34,956 bases of DNA, from positions 1-34,956 of the forward strand of contig NZ_JADEXO010000063.1 in NCBI RefSeq assembly GCF_015207105.1, given 5' to 3'. The position numbers were made by a program, and so were the translations under genes. This document shows positions 24,608 through 32,839 of this stretch, piece by piece. Source of the stretch: a cf. Phormidesmis sp. LEGE 11477 (GTDB taxonomy: Bacteria; Cyanobacteriota; Cyanobacteriia; Phormidesmidales; Phormidesmidaceae). The notes beneath the pieces were generated by a model, which was not told where the DNA came from, did not search any database, and saw only the letters and a list, made by a program, of their open reading frames with translations. Position 1 is the first letter of the stretch. Every line of letters begins with the position of its first letter.

Positions 24608-24829
24608 ATGAACATCCTCGGTCAACTCGATCTAGAGCAAGAGCAGGAGCTGCAAAAAGTAAAGGAAAAAGCTCAAGATCTATCGCTAGAGCAGGCTCAA
24701 TCATACCTTGTTGAACTGATGCGACAGATAATCGTTCGAGATAATTTGATCAATCACTTGCTGAGCGTCACTAATGTTCCTCAAGATCAATACTCTCAAT
24801 CTATTCTGTTTCAATCAAAATCTTCTTAA
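24608..24829 (+). CDS. nblA: NblA/Ycf18-family phycobilisome degradation adaptor
   Basis: 73 residues, slightly longer than typical NblA (about 59-65). It follows the family pattern closely: an N-terminal LDLEQEQELQKV helix, then LSLEQAQSYLVELMRQIIVRDNLINHLL, corresponding to the M-S-x-E-Q-A-Q-x-x-L-V-E-L-Y-R-Q-M-M-x-R-E-N-L helix of NblA. NblA dimers bind phycobiliproteins and hand them to Clp protease. It lies 22 bp after psbO2 and 8 bp before psbV, so it is co-transcribed with far-red-type PSII subunits. This points to removal of existing phycobilisomes during far-red acclimation. An altered, non-degrading role is also possible. Confidence 0.82.
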   Translation: MNILGQLDLEQEQELQKVKEKAQDLSLEQAQSYLVELMRQIIVRDNLINHLLSVTNVPQDQYSQSILFQSKSS

Positions 24830-24837
24830 ATAGAAAG

Positions 24838-25362
24838 ATGAATACCATGATTCATATTCTCAAAAGCATTTTGACCAAAGCATTATCAATCTATGTTTGT
24901 TTAACGATTGCAATGCTCACGTTCTTTGTGATGAAAAGTGCGATCGCAGGTGAAATCGATCCAGCTAGCCGCACGGTTTCTCTTAATGAAGCCAGAGAGC
25001 AAGTCACCTTTAGCACCAGGCAGTTGATGCAAGGGCAGCGTAAGTTCAATGGTAGCTGCGCTCAGTGCCATGTAGACGGGGCCTCAAAAACCAACCCAGA
25101 TGTCGATCTAGGGCTAGAGACTTTAGCCAATGCGACCCCAGCTCGCGACAGCGTCGAAGCCATTGTCGATTACATGCACGATCCGACCACCTACGATGGA
25201 TTAAGATCGCTGGCTGAACTGCATCCCTCGACGATACGAGCCGACTTGTTTCCCCGCATGAGAGATCTCAATGACGATGATCTGAGTGCGATCGCAGGCT
25301 ACATTTTGGCCCAGCCAAACATCATCGGCGATCAGTGGGCCGGTGGAAAACCCAAAAGATAG
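24838..25362 (+). CDS. psbV: Cytochrome c-550 (PsbV), probable far-red paralog
   Basis: 174 residues with a signal peptide ending near SAIAGE. The haem site CAQCH gives Cys74, Cys77 and His78; the second axial ligand His129 is in AELHPS, at the same 51-residue spacing as in ordinary PsbV. The blocks DVDLGLETLANATPARD, DYMHDPTTYDG and LSAIAGYILAQPNIIG complete the match. It is an extrinsic lumenal subunit of the water-oxidising complex. It is the third gene of the psbO2-nblA-psbV unit and is followed by a strong hairpin. An alternative ATG lies three codons downstream. Confidence 0.92.
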   Translation: MNTMIHILKSILTKALSIYVCLTIAMLTFFVMKSAIAGEIDPASRTVSLNEAREQVTFSTRQLMQGQRKFNGSCAQCHVDGASKTNPDVDLGLETLANATPARDSVEAIVDYMHDPTTYDGLRSLAELHPSTIRADLFPRMRDLNDDDLSAIAGYILAQPNIIGDQWAGGKPKR

Positions 25363-25392
25363 GGTCTCAATCTAGAAGACAGAGACCCCAGC

Positions 25393-25425
25393 ATGAAGTG
25401 CGCCGATCGTAATGGCGCACTTCAT
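25393..25425 (+). terminator. 12-bp perfect hairpin after psbV
   Basis: Arms ATGAAGTGCGCC (25393-25404) and GGCGCACTTCAT (25414-25425) pair perfectly around a 9-base loop, 31 bp after the psbV stop. It lacks a strong U-run, so it may end transcription weakly or protect the mRNA. It separates the far-red unit from the convergent hfq. Confidence 0.65.
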
Positions 25426-25478
25426 CAACGACTTTAAATATTCAACGATAAAAGCAATAGATTAAAATTAGGGCGCAA

Positions 25479-25697
25479 TCAGGACAGGCTTTTGACATAG
25501 GCGATCGCCCCGCGCATCAAGATCGTATTTCTGCCGTCGTCTGCTTTCACGCAGATGGCATTGGCATCTTGCCAGCTCACCGCCCCGGCCACCATATCGC
25601 CAGTCATGAGCTTGACTTCAACGGTATGCTGATCGCGAATGAGTGATTGAACCTGGCGGATGCTGGGCAGACCAGTGTCGAATGCTTGAGAGGTCAT
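25479..25697 (-). CDS. hfq: Hfq, cyanobacterial type
   Basis: 72 residues with the Sm fold: SIRQVQSLIRDQHTVEVKLMTGDMVAGAVSWQDANAICVKADDG then ILMRGAIAYVKSL. The pattern G-x-x-x-x-x-W-Q-D is that of cyanobacterial Hfq, in which the classic RNA-binding residues of E. coli Hfq are altered; these proteins are linked to type IV pili and phototaxis rather than general sRNA pairing. It is divergent from dapF, as seen in many cyanobacteria, and converges on the far-red psbV unit. Confidence 0.9.
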   Translation of the reverse strand: MTSQAFDTGLPSIRQVQSLIRDQHTVEVKLMTGDMVAGAVSWQDANAICVKADDGRNTILMRGAIAYVKSLS

Positions 25698-25885
25698 AGG
25701 AATTTTGGTGAGACTATATCTTAAAAGGGTTCATCTCAGGTTGCCCTGGTTGACTGATGGTTAATCGGTAGCAGAAGAATTGAAAGTATAGAAGCTGTCT
25801 ATGGCCCAGTCTCGGATCAGCGCTCTACTCGGCGGGAAGGAAGCGGTAAAATGCTGAAGAGTTTGTACTTTTCTCTTCTTTTGGC

Positions 25886-26758
25886 ATGGCATCCCTTCCG
25901 TTTAGCAAGTATCACGGTCTTGGTAACGATTTCATATTGATGGACAACCGGGCGAGCGAGATGCCGATAGTCACACCCGAGCAGGCTGTGGCCGTGTGCG
26001 ATCGCAATTTTGGCATCGGCGCAGACGGCGTGATCTTTGTGCTACCAGGTAAAGAAGGCGCAGACTACAGCATGCGGATCTACAACTCAGATGGCTCAGA
26101 GCCTGAGATGTGTGGGAATGGCATTCGTTGCCTAGCCAAGTTCATTGCGGATCTAGAAACAGAAGATGGCAACAAACCAACGCTGCCCAAAAGCTACAGC
26201 GTGCATACGCTAGCTGGAATCATTCGCCCTGAGCTGAAGCCTGATGGTCAAGTCACTGTCGATATGGGCGAGCCAATCTTGACATCACAGGAAATTCCGA
26301 CGACGCTAGGCCAGCCCGATGGCAAGGTGGTCGATCAGACGCTGACGGTAGATGGTAAAGACTGGCAGGTAACCTGCGTCAGTATGGGCAATCCGCACTG
26401 CATTACGTTTGTCGATGATGTCGAAGCGGTGCCTTTAGCAGACATTGGGCCGCTGTTTGAGCGTCACGAAGCGTTTCCGGCGCGGATCAATACGGAATTT
26501 GTCGAAGTGGTGCGGCCTGACTTTTTGAAGATGAGGGTCTGGGAGCGCGGTGCGGGGCCAACGCTGGCCTGCGGCACGGGAGCTTGCGCCCTGGTAGTCG
26601 CAGCGGTGCTAAACAGTAAGTGCGATCGCCAGACAACCGTCGAACTGCCAGGTGGGAATCTAGAGATTGAATGGGCGAACAACAATAGAGTCTATATGAC
26701 CGGCCCTGCTACGCTTGTTTTTTCAGGCGATGTCGCTGTCGACGCAGCGGGTCGGTAG
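25886..26758 (+). CDS. dapF: Diaminopimelate epimerase
   Basis: 290 residues. The two catalytic cysteines stand in EMCGNGIRC (Cys76) and LACGTGAC (Cys229), and the N-terminus [16 protein letters not shown] is that of DapF. It converts LL- to meso-diaminopimelate for lysine and peptidoglycan synthesis in the cytoplasm. It is 17 bp ahead of surE in the same direction, so the two are probably one transcript, and divergent from hfq. Confidence 0.96.
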   Translation: MASLPFSKYHGLGNDFILMDNRASEMPIVTPEQAVAVCDRNFGIGADGVIFVLPGKEGADYSMRIYNSDGSEPEMCGNGIRCLAKFIADLETEDGNKPTLPKSYSVHTLAGIIRPELKPDGQVTVDMGEPILTSQEIPTTLGQPDGKVVDQTLTVDGKDWQVTCVSMGNPHCITFVDDVEAVPLADIGPLFERHEAFPARINTEFVEVVRPDFLKMRVWERGAGPTLACGTGACALVVAAVLNSKCDRQTTVELPGGNLEIEWANNNRVYMTGPATLVFSGDVAVDAAGR

Positions 26759-26775
26759 GGCTTCGGTAAATAGAA

Positions 26776-27480
26776 ATGACTTTATTTGTTTTGACCAACG
26801 ATGATGGCATTGGTGCGCCAGGGATTTTGGCACTGCAAAAGGCCGTAGAGCCGTTAGGCCAGACGGTAGTGGTGGCACCCGATACGCATTTGTCTGGGTG
26901 CAGCCATCAGCTCAATCGAGGGGGGGCGATCGCCATCGATCAGCGCACTCAAACCGACTACGCCATTGGTGGAACGCCTGCCGACTGCAGCCGAGTGGCA
27001 ATCAGCCATCTGTATCCAGCCGTAGACTGGGTGCTTTCGGGCATCAACGCTGGCGGCAACCTGGGCTCGGATACCTACGTCTCGGGGACAGTTGCCGCCA
27101 TCAGAGAAGCTGCCTTGTTACGCAAGCCGGGTATCGCTATCTCTCAATATCGCTATCGGTCTCAGCCTTTTGACTGGACTAGAGCGACTCGGCTAGCTCG
27201 AAAAGTAATCCAGCAGCTCATAGAAAAAGAGACTCGGCCTGGGGAATTTTGGAATGTTAATCTGCCCGCGCCGCCGTTAGAACAGGGTGATCAGCTAGAG
27301 GACGATCCAGACGTGGTCTTTTGCAATCAATGCACTCAGCCATTGCCTACCGAGTTCGCTATTGATGAAACCGGATTTCGCTACGTCGGCGCTTATGAAA
27401 AGCGTTTGCGCGATCGCGGCGGCGACGTGGAGGTGTGTTTTAGCGGTCAAATTAGCGCTGTTAAAGTTCAGATGTGGTAG
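26776..27480 (+). CDS. surE: 5'/3'-nucleotidase SurE
   Basis: 234 residues. The metal-binding NDDGIGAPG motif (residues 8-16) and the conserved SGINAGGNLGSDTYVSGTVAAIREA block define SurE, a metal-dependent phosphatase acting on nucleoside monophosphates. It follows dapF by 17 bp. Nothing unusual. Confidence 0.95.
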   Translation: MTLFVLTNDDGIGAPGILALQKAVEPLGQTVVVAPDTHLSGCSHQLNRGGAIAIDQRTQTDYAIGGTPADCSRVAISHLYPAVDWVLSGINAGGNLGSDTYVSGTVAAIREAALLRKPGIAISQYRYRSQPFDWTRATRLARKVIQQLIEKETRPGEFWNVNLPAPPLEQGDQLEDDPDVVFCNQCTQPLPTEFAIDETGFRYVGAYEKRLRDRGGDVEVCFSGQISAVKVQMW

Positions 27481-27639
27481 CTCAAGGGATAGCTCGATGG
27501 AAAAACCGGGCCGATAACTCAATGGCAATGACAACCAGATAGTGTCAAGGTATAAAAGTTATTAGATTTGACAGTGCCTATAGTAGGATATGTTCGCTCT
27601 AGTCCATATTTTGGCTAAGATCTGGTCAATTTTTGATAC

Positions 27640-28671
27640 ATGGTGCAACTCAATACAGGATTTACCCTGTTTCTTAGCCTGCTAGTAGAAGCTGTCCCTT
27701 TCTTACTGATTGGGGTCGCTTTTTCAAGTCTGCTGCTGTTTTTTGTCGATGACCGCCAGCTAGTTGGGATTTTGCCAAAGAATCCGCTGTTTGGCGCATT
27801 AGTCGGCAGTTTGATTGGTGTGCTATTTCCCGTTTGCGAATGCGGTAATGTGCCTGTGGCTCGGCGACTGATCGTACAGGGCGCACCGACAGCAGTCTCT
27901 ATCGGTTTTTTGCTAGCTGCGCCGACTATCAATCCAGTTGTGTTTTGGGCAACTTGGGTGGCCTTCAAGGGGCAGCCAGAAATTGTTTTTATGCGAGTCG
28001 GCTTCACGCTGCTAATTGCTACTACTATAGGCTGGGTGTTTAGCCATCAGGCGGATATCGGCCCTTTTTTGCAAGAGTCAGTAGAGCGCAGTCGGTTTCG
28101 AGGACGCGGCGGTGAGACATCTGCGGCCAGCCCGGCTGAGACAGATACGCCTGCCTTACTTCAGGGTGGGACTTTTCTAGCGGGTGAGCTAGGTGGCTCT
28201 TTTCAGCTCGATACGCCTGTGGCTCAGCGTTTGGTAGCCAACCCGGTGATAGAACAGTCCGTCGCTAGCAAGTTTGAATTAGCCCTCGAAAATATGGTGC
28301 GAGAACTTCGAGAGCTAGGGGCGGTACTGGTGTTTGGCAGCGCGATCGCGGCCACGGTGCAGGTGGCTATCCCAAGAGAAACAATTCTAAGTCTAGGTCA
28401 GGGAGTAGTATCGTCGATTGTGGCGATGATGGTACTCGCGGCGGTCGTCTCTATTTGCTCAACGGTAGATTCATTCTTCGCGCTATCATTTGCGGCGACC
28501 TTCACTAGCGGCTCGCTGGTGGCATTTTTAATCTTTGGGCCGATGATCGATCTTAAAAATATTGGCCTGCTGCTAACGGTCTTCAAAGGACGAGCGGTGT
28601 TCTATCTCTTTGGGCTAGCGGCGCTGATGAGCTTTGCGCTATCGCTGTTTGTCAACTTGTATATTGGATAG
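27640..28671 (+). CDS. COG0701-type permease (UPF0718)
   Basis: 343 residues with about eight membrane segments. FPVCECGNVPVARRL (Cys66, Cys68) is the signature CECG motif of this permease family, and the second half repeats the fold (CSTVDSFFALSFAATFTSG). It is followed by a TIGR03943-family gene, the usual two-gene arrangement. The substrate is not established; in some bacteria the pair is linked to metal stress. A TTGACA at 27568-27573 with TATGTT 15 bp on is a weak promoter candidate. No zinc-regulator box was recognised upstream. Confidence 0.87.
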   Translation: MVQLNTGFTLFLSLLVEAVPFLLIGVAFSSLLLFFVDDRQLVGILPKNPLFGALVGSLIGVLFPVCECGNVPVARRLIVQGAPTAVSIGFLLAAPTINPVVFWATWVAFKGQPEIVFMRVGFTLLIATTIGWVFSHQADIGPFLQESVERSRFRGRGGETSAASPAETDTPALLQGGTFLAGELGGSFQLDTPVAQRLVANPVIEQSVASKFELALENMVRELRELGAVLVFGSAIAATVQVAIPRETILSLGQGVVSSIVAMMVLAAVVSICSTVDSFFALSFAATFTSGSLVAFLIFGPMIDLKNIGLLLTVFKGRAVFYLFGLAALMSFALSLFVNLYIG

Positions 28672-28678
28672 CGCCCGG

Positions 28679-28727
28679 TTAAACGCCCATTAAACGCCCA
28701 ATTAAAGCACTCGGTTAAAGTACTCAG
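28679..28727. repeat. Array of four TTAAA-led repeats in the permease/TIGR03943 gap
   Basis: TTAAACGCCCA occurs twice in tandem (28679-28689, 28690-28700), then TTAAAGCACTCGG (28702-28714) and TTAAAGTACTCAG (28715-28727). Starts are 11, 12 and 13 bp apart, near one helical turn. They fill most of the 65-bp gap between the two genes. Confidence 0.65.
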
Positions 28728-28736
28728 CAACTTGCT

Positions 28737-29561
28737 ATGCGATCGCGTTCCTCTAATTCTTCTTCCCCGCCTCAGCCACCTCGCCAGTCTCGTCGGGGTT
28801 CTGGCCTATTCTGGCGAGAAATGTTAGATGTGCTGGCGCTGGGCGTGTGGAGCGCGATGCTGTTTCGCTACTGGTTTGGCGGCAAGCTGCTGCTGCTGCT
28901 ACATCCCAACTACGCCTGGCTGTCTAATTCAGCCGCGATTATTCTGGCACTGCTGGCACTTTACCGAGCCTGGCAGATATTTCGCGCAACCTCAGCTTCT
29001 AGAAGCGCCTCCGCATCGGCAGATAGCGCTCATGTCACCCTGCTGCCGGGCAACCTCAGCAGCGCTATCCTTTTAACCGTTGCTATCTTCGGCCTGATTT
29101 ATACCCCCCGCGCCTTTGCTAGCCAGACGGCAGTGCAGCGCGGCATCTCTGAAACGCTGTCTTTGACTAGAGCGCGACCGCAGCGATTCGAGCGAGCGGC
29201 CACCCCAGAAGAGCGCTCAATCATCGACTGGATTCGGCTAGTTAACGTCTACCCTGAACCCGATGCTTACGAAGGTGAAAGCGTTGATGTAAAAGGCTTT
29301 GTCATCCATCCAGATAACTGGCCAGATAACTATCTGATGGTGTCCCGCTTTGTGCTGACCTGCTGTGCGGCAGACGCCTATCCGGTAGGATTGCCTGTAA
29401 AGCTGACAGATGCTGCGGCTAGAGCCGACTACGCCGTGGATAGCTGGCTGTCGGTCACTGGCCAAATGCAAACAGAAACCTTAGACGGACGCCGACAGAT
29501 TGCGATCGCCCCTACGGCTATTCGCGCCGTTGAAGAGCCGCGAAACCCTTACGAATACTGA
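28737..29561 (+). CDS. TIGR03943 (DUF1980) family membrane protein, permease partner
   Basis: 274 residues. A basic, Ser/Pro-rich N-terminus is followed by three membrane segments (about residues 30-46, 60-80 and 105-125). The soluble part has VDVKGFVIHPDNWP and the typical FVLTCCAADAYPVGLPV near residues 204-220, an OB-like domain that defines the family. It works with the COG0701 permease just upstream. The next gene starts 12 bp after its stop. Confidence 0.85.
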   Translation: MRSRSSNSSSPPQPPRQSRRGSGLFWREMLDVLALGVWSAMLFRYWFGGKLLLLLHPNYAWLSNSAAIILALLALYRAWQIFRATSASRSASASADSAHVTLLPGNLSSAILLTVAIFGLIYTPRAFASQTAVQRGISETLSLTRARPQRFERAATPEERSIIDWIRLVNVYPEPDAYEGESVDVKGFVIHPDNWPDNYLMVSRFVLTCCAADAYPVGLPVKLTDAAARADYAVDSWLSVTGQMQTETLDGRRQIAIAPTAIRAVEEPRNPYEY

Positions 29562-29572
29562 TACGAACACCG

Positions 29573-31306
29573 ATGACTCAGCGACCTTCTGGTCAACTGT
29601 TTGGCCAACCTCTAGACCGTGTTGCCACCGCCGTCATGTTTCTGGTGGCTCTGGTGATCGTCGCCATGCTATCGTTCGGCTCGCAGACCCTGCCTCGGGT
29701 GCGAAGCTTTTCGTGGCAGAATCGACCGGTCTCGACCGATGATGTGGCTTTCTTGCTGACTTTCAATCAGCCGATGGATCCTCAGAGCGTAGAAGAAAAC
29801 CTGCGAATAGAACCTAATCTATCTGGCAAGGTTAGCTGGGCCGGACGGCGGATGGCCTACACTCTAGATCTGCCCGCGCCCTACGGTGAAACCTACGAGC
29901 TGTTACTGCCCAATGCTCAGGCTCTGACTGGTCAAGAGGGATTTCAGCCATTTATCAGTGAGTTTAAGTCGCGCGATCGCGCCTTTGCCTATGTTGGCGC
30001 AGAAGGGGACGAAGCGGGCCGATTAATCCTTTTCAACCTGACCAAAAGAGAGAAAACGCTGCTCACACCCGAAGGTCAGCTCGTTCTAGACTTTCAGCCG
30101 TATCCAGAGCGCGATCGCATTCTATTTTCAGCCGTCAACGCCGCCACAGACGTTGATCGCGCTGCTACCGCCCAGCTCTACAGCGTCACTACCGGACTCG
30201 GCTCGGAGCTAGGTTCTAGGTCCAATTTTCTGCTAGGAGCTGGGCAGCTATCTGCTGTACCCAGATGGCAATTCTGGCGACGACAGGCCAGCACCGAGGC
30301 GGGAACGACAGAACTGATATTAGACAATCAGGACTATCAGAACCTGAACTTTGATCTTTCGCCCGACGGCGAGACAATTGTGGTGCAGCGAGTCAGCCAA
30401 GACAATCCTGCCGATTTCGGGCAGTGGGTTTTGCAAGCTGGTCAACCTGCTCGAAAGCTCGATACCGAACCAGGTGGAGAATTTAGAATTGCACCAGACA
30501 GCCAATCTCTACTCTTACAGCAAGGAAAAGGAACCGCCATACTGTCTTTAGAGCCTGAAAGTGAAGCCGCTGAAGACGACGCGAATGGGCAAGACAGAGA
30601 TACGCTAATCGACTTTTTACCTGACTATGGCCTGACGCTAGATATCGCCAGCGACGGCAGTGCGGCGGCGCTGGTCAATTTCAATCAAGACGATCCAGAC
30701 AGGCGATTTACGCAGACGCTATTTTTGGTATCTAATCGAGGCGAGGAAAAACCCTTGCTAGATACTGACGGCACCATTATCAGCGCTCAATTCAACGAAG
30801 ACAATAAGCTGCTATACAGCCTAATTACTCAAGTTGTTCGAGAAGAAGTGGCTGACGGCGGCTACGCAGATGAAGAGTCTTATCCGTCTGAAAGCAATCC
30901 ACCTGAGGGTAATCTGTCTGAAAGTAATTCGCCTGAAAGTAATCCGCCAGAAAACAATGGCGAAAGCAACTACGAAAATACCTACGAAGACAGCTATCGG
31001 ACCAGCGCTTACCTAGCGGCTGTCAATATTGAAACAGGCGAAGCTCAAAAGCTCATAGAACTGCCGCCGCAGTCCCAGATTGAAATCGATCTAGCGCCTG
31101 ACGGCCTCGCTATTCTATTCGACGAAACGCTGGCGGAAGACCCCCAGATCAGTCCTAGCGACACTAGCCAGTATGACGGGCCTAGTCATCGGCTGTGGCT
31201 ACTCCCTCTTTTTAGTACGTTAGAAGAGCGGCGCAACGGAGAACCTGTTTCTTTACCACCGACACCGCTCGATATCGCGGGTCGCCATCCGCTCTGGCTG
31301 CCCTAG
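29573..31306 (+). CDS. Membrane-anchored protein with Ig-like and beta-propeller-like regions
   Basis: 577 residues. One membrane segment (about residues 18-38) is followed by an SbsA-type Ig-like domain (residues 52-130: FLLTFNQPMDPQSV, then a strand-rich stretch). The remainder looks like a degenerate propeller with TolB/PD40-type strands (FDLSPDGETIVVQ, IDLAPDGLAILFDE). An acidic repeat of five PESN-like pentapeptides (residues 438-462) loops out. It starts 12 bp after the TIGR03943 gene, so it may be co-transcribed. Function unknown; a cell-envelope role is likely. Confidence 0.65.
   Translation: MTQRPSGQLFGQPLDRVATAVMFLVALVIVAMLSFGSQTLPRVRSFSWQNRPVSTDDVAFLLTFNQPMDPQSVEENLRIEPNLSGKVSWAGRRMAYTLDLPAPYGETYELLLPNAQALTGQEGFQPFISEFKSRDRAFAYVGAEGDEAGRLILFNLTKREKTLLTPEGQLVLDFQPYPERDRILFSAVNAATDVDRAATAQLYSVTTGLGSELGSRSNFLLGAGQLSAVPRWQFWRRQASTEAGTTELILDNQDYQNLNFDLSPDGETIVVQRVSQDNPADFGQWVLQAGQPARKLDTEPGGEFRIAPDSQSLLLQQGKGTAILSLEPESEAAEDDANGQDRDTLIDFLPDYGLTLDIASDGSAAALVNFNQDDPDRRFTQTLFLVSNRGEEKPLLDTDGTIISAQFNEDNKLLYSLITQVVREEVADGGYADEESYPSESNPPEGNLSESNSPESNPPENNGESNYENTYEDSYRTSAYLAAVNIETGEAQKLIELPPQSQIEIDLAPDGLAILFDETLAEDPQISPSDTSQYDGPSHRLWLLPLFSTLEERRNGEPVSLPPTPLDIAGRHPLWLP
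30884..30958 (+). repeat. Five 15-bp coding repeats (PSESN-like pentapeptides)
   Basis: Within the propeller-like gene, five in-frame 15-bp units encode PSESN, PPEGN, LSESN, SPESN and PPENN. They make an acidic, flexible loop between propeller strands. Unit number may vary between strains by slippage. Confidence 0.7.
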
Positions 31307-31357
31307 ACTAAAGACAGAATTAAAGACACAGCTGTCCGTCGAACTCACATTTTCTTT

Positions 31358-32590
31358 ATGGTCAATCGAAGAACGCTATTGCAAGCGAGCGCTGGGCTAA
31401 TTGTGGGCAGCGCCCTCACTGGATGCAGCAATAGAGCCGGGAACGTGCTGAGGGTTTTGCTGATAGAAGGGGCGGTGCCTTCGGTGGTTTTGAATCAGTT
31501 TCAGCGGCAGGCTGATACGCCTGTAAAATTTCAGACGGTTGATCAGGTACAGACGGCGTTTCAAACCTTGCAGAGGTGGCAGCAGCCTGAGATAGAGAAC
31601 CCGTGGAATCGGTTTATGCCTTGGCGACAGGCAGACGGGCCAGCGGCTACAGACGATCTGGTGAGCTTGGCAGATTATTGGCTGACCGAGGCGATCGCGC
31701 AAGAGCTGATCGAGCCGATGGCGATTCCGCCAGCCACGCTAGACCTATTACCAACGAAGTGGCAGGCGTTTGGTAGACGCGATCGCACAGGCCAAATCGA
31801 TCCGAACGGCGAACTTTGGAGCGTCCCCTACAAATTACAATCACTCGTCGTCATCTATCGCCACAGCCAGTTCTCAGCCCAGTCAGACGCGAAGCAGCCA
31901 TTTAGCAGCTGGCAGGATTTGCTGGCATCGGACTTACGCCTTGGAATCGCGCTACCCAGCCATCCGAATATCATCATTAGCCTGCTGCGAAAGCTGCAAA
32001 CTGGCAGCTTCAATCCTATCAGCCCAGAAAATTCGGCAAATCCGGCTATCTCAAATCAGCCACTCTTACAATCAGAGAGGAAACAGCTAGAAGGGCAGGA
32101 AGAGCAGCTACAGGCGCAACTAGCTGCTTCATTTACCGAACTAGCACCGCAAGTTAAACTCTACGATTCCAACACTGCGCTCAAAGCGTTGATTAACGAG
32201 GATGTGAAAGCGGCTGTAGTCTGGTCTGGTGATGCTGCGGTTGCCCTGAAGCGATATCGAGATCTTAGGTCTGTTGTACCAGATGAGGGTAGCCTGCTGT
32301 CTGCGGATATGTGGGTACAGCCCAAAGGCACAGCGCTGAGCGAGGCCGCTGAAGACTGGATCTCTTTTTGTTGGCAGCAGGGCCCAGCGACTGAGCTTTC
32401 TATTGCGCCCAAAGGGATTTCACCTATCTTTTTAGCAACAGATCAACAGATTCCTGAGGCGATAGAAAGAACGCAACTTTCTCTACAAGCACTGCAGAAT
32501 AGCGAACTGCTTCTGCCGCTATCAGAGTCGACGAAAGGGGCTTATGCAGACTTTTGGCAGCAGCTAACAGCAGAGAATCGCCTAGAATAA
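31358..32590 (+). CDS. ABC-type solute-binding lipoprotein (spermidine/putrescine-binding-like)
   Basis: 410 residues. The start MVNRRTLLQ has a twin-Arg pair, and LTGC places a lipobox Cys at residue 23, so it is probably exported by Tat and lipidated. The fold follows family-1 solute-binding proteins like PotD: WSVPYKLQSLVVIYRHSQF, LGIALPSHPNIIISLL, and VKAAVVWSGDAAVALK. No permease or ATPase gene is adjacent. Cyanobacterial proteins of this kind are often annotated as polyamine-binding; the ligand is unknown here. Confidence 0.8.
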   Translation: MVNRRTLLQASAGLIVGSALTGCSNRAGNVLRVLLIEGAVPSVVLNQFQRQADTPVKFQTVDQVQTAFQTLQRWQQPEIENPWNRFMPWRQADGPAATDDLVSLADYWLTEAIAQELIEPMAIPPATLDLLPTKWQAFGRRDRTGQIDPNGELWSVPYKLQSLVVIYRHSQFSAQSDAKQPFSSWQDLLASDLRLGIALPSHPNIIISLLRKLQTGSFNPISPENSANPAISNQPLLQSERKQLEGQEEQLQAQLAASFTELAPQVKLYDSNTALKALINEDVKAAVVWSGDAAVALKRYRDLRSVVPDEGSLLSADMWVQPKGTALSEAAEDWISFCWQQGPATELSIAPKGISPIFLATDQQIPEAIERTQLSLQALQNSELLLPLSESTKGAYADFWQQLTAENRLE

Positions 32591-32607
32591 TAGAACGTCA
32601 GTTCGGG

Positions 32608-32772
32608 TTAAGCAGAAGGCGGTAAAGCTGATTCTAAATGAACTTTGGGCTTCTTCATCTGGTGAGAGTAGGCAATCAAGCTGCAGAGTTGCTCCATCAG
32701 CGTATAGTACGTTTGACCTTCCAAAAACTCATAGGTTTTGGTACGGTCGAAAACCGTGTCTCTTTCGATGTC
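32608..32772 (-). pseudogene. 3' remnant of an unknown gene
   Basis: An open frame of 54 codons after a TGA (32773-32775) has no start codon near its beginning, only an internal ATG. It encodes a helical-looking stretch (EFLEGQTYYTLMEQLCSLIAY) ending LPPSA. It looks like the tail of a gene cut by the arrival of the restriction-modification island or another rearrangement. I do not recognise the family, and it may be noncoding. Confidence 0.35.
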
Positions 32773-32839
32773 TCAAAATAGCTTTCTCATAAGGTCTAAT
32801 ACAAAAAGAGATGCCTGAAATGCAGGTGAGTGTTGGACA

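Noticed and set aside
27481-27639. Possible zinc-regulator (Zur) box before the permease gene.
   Set aside because: No sequence close to the cyanobacterial Zur palindrome was found.
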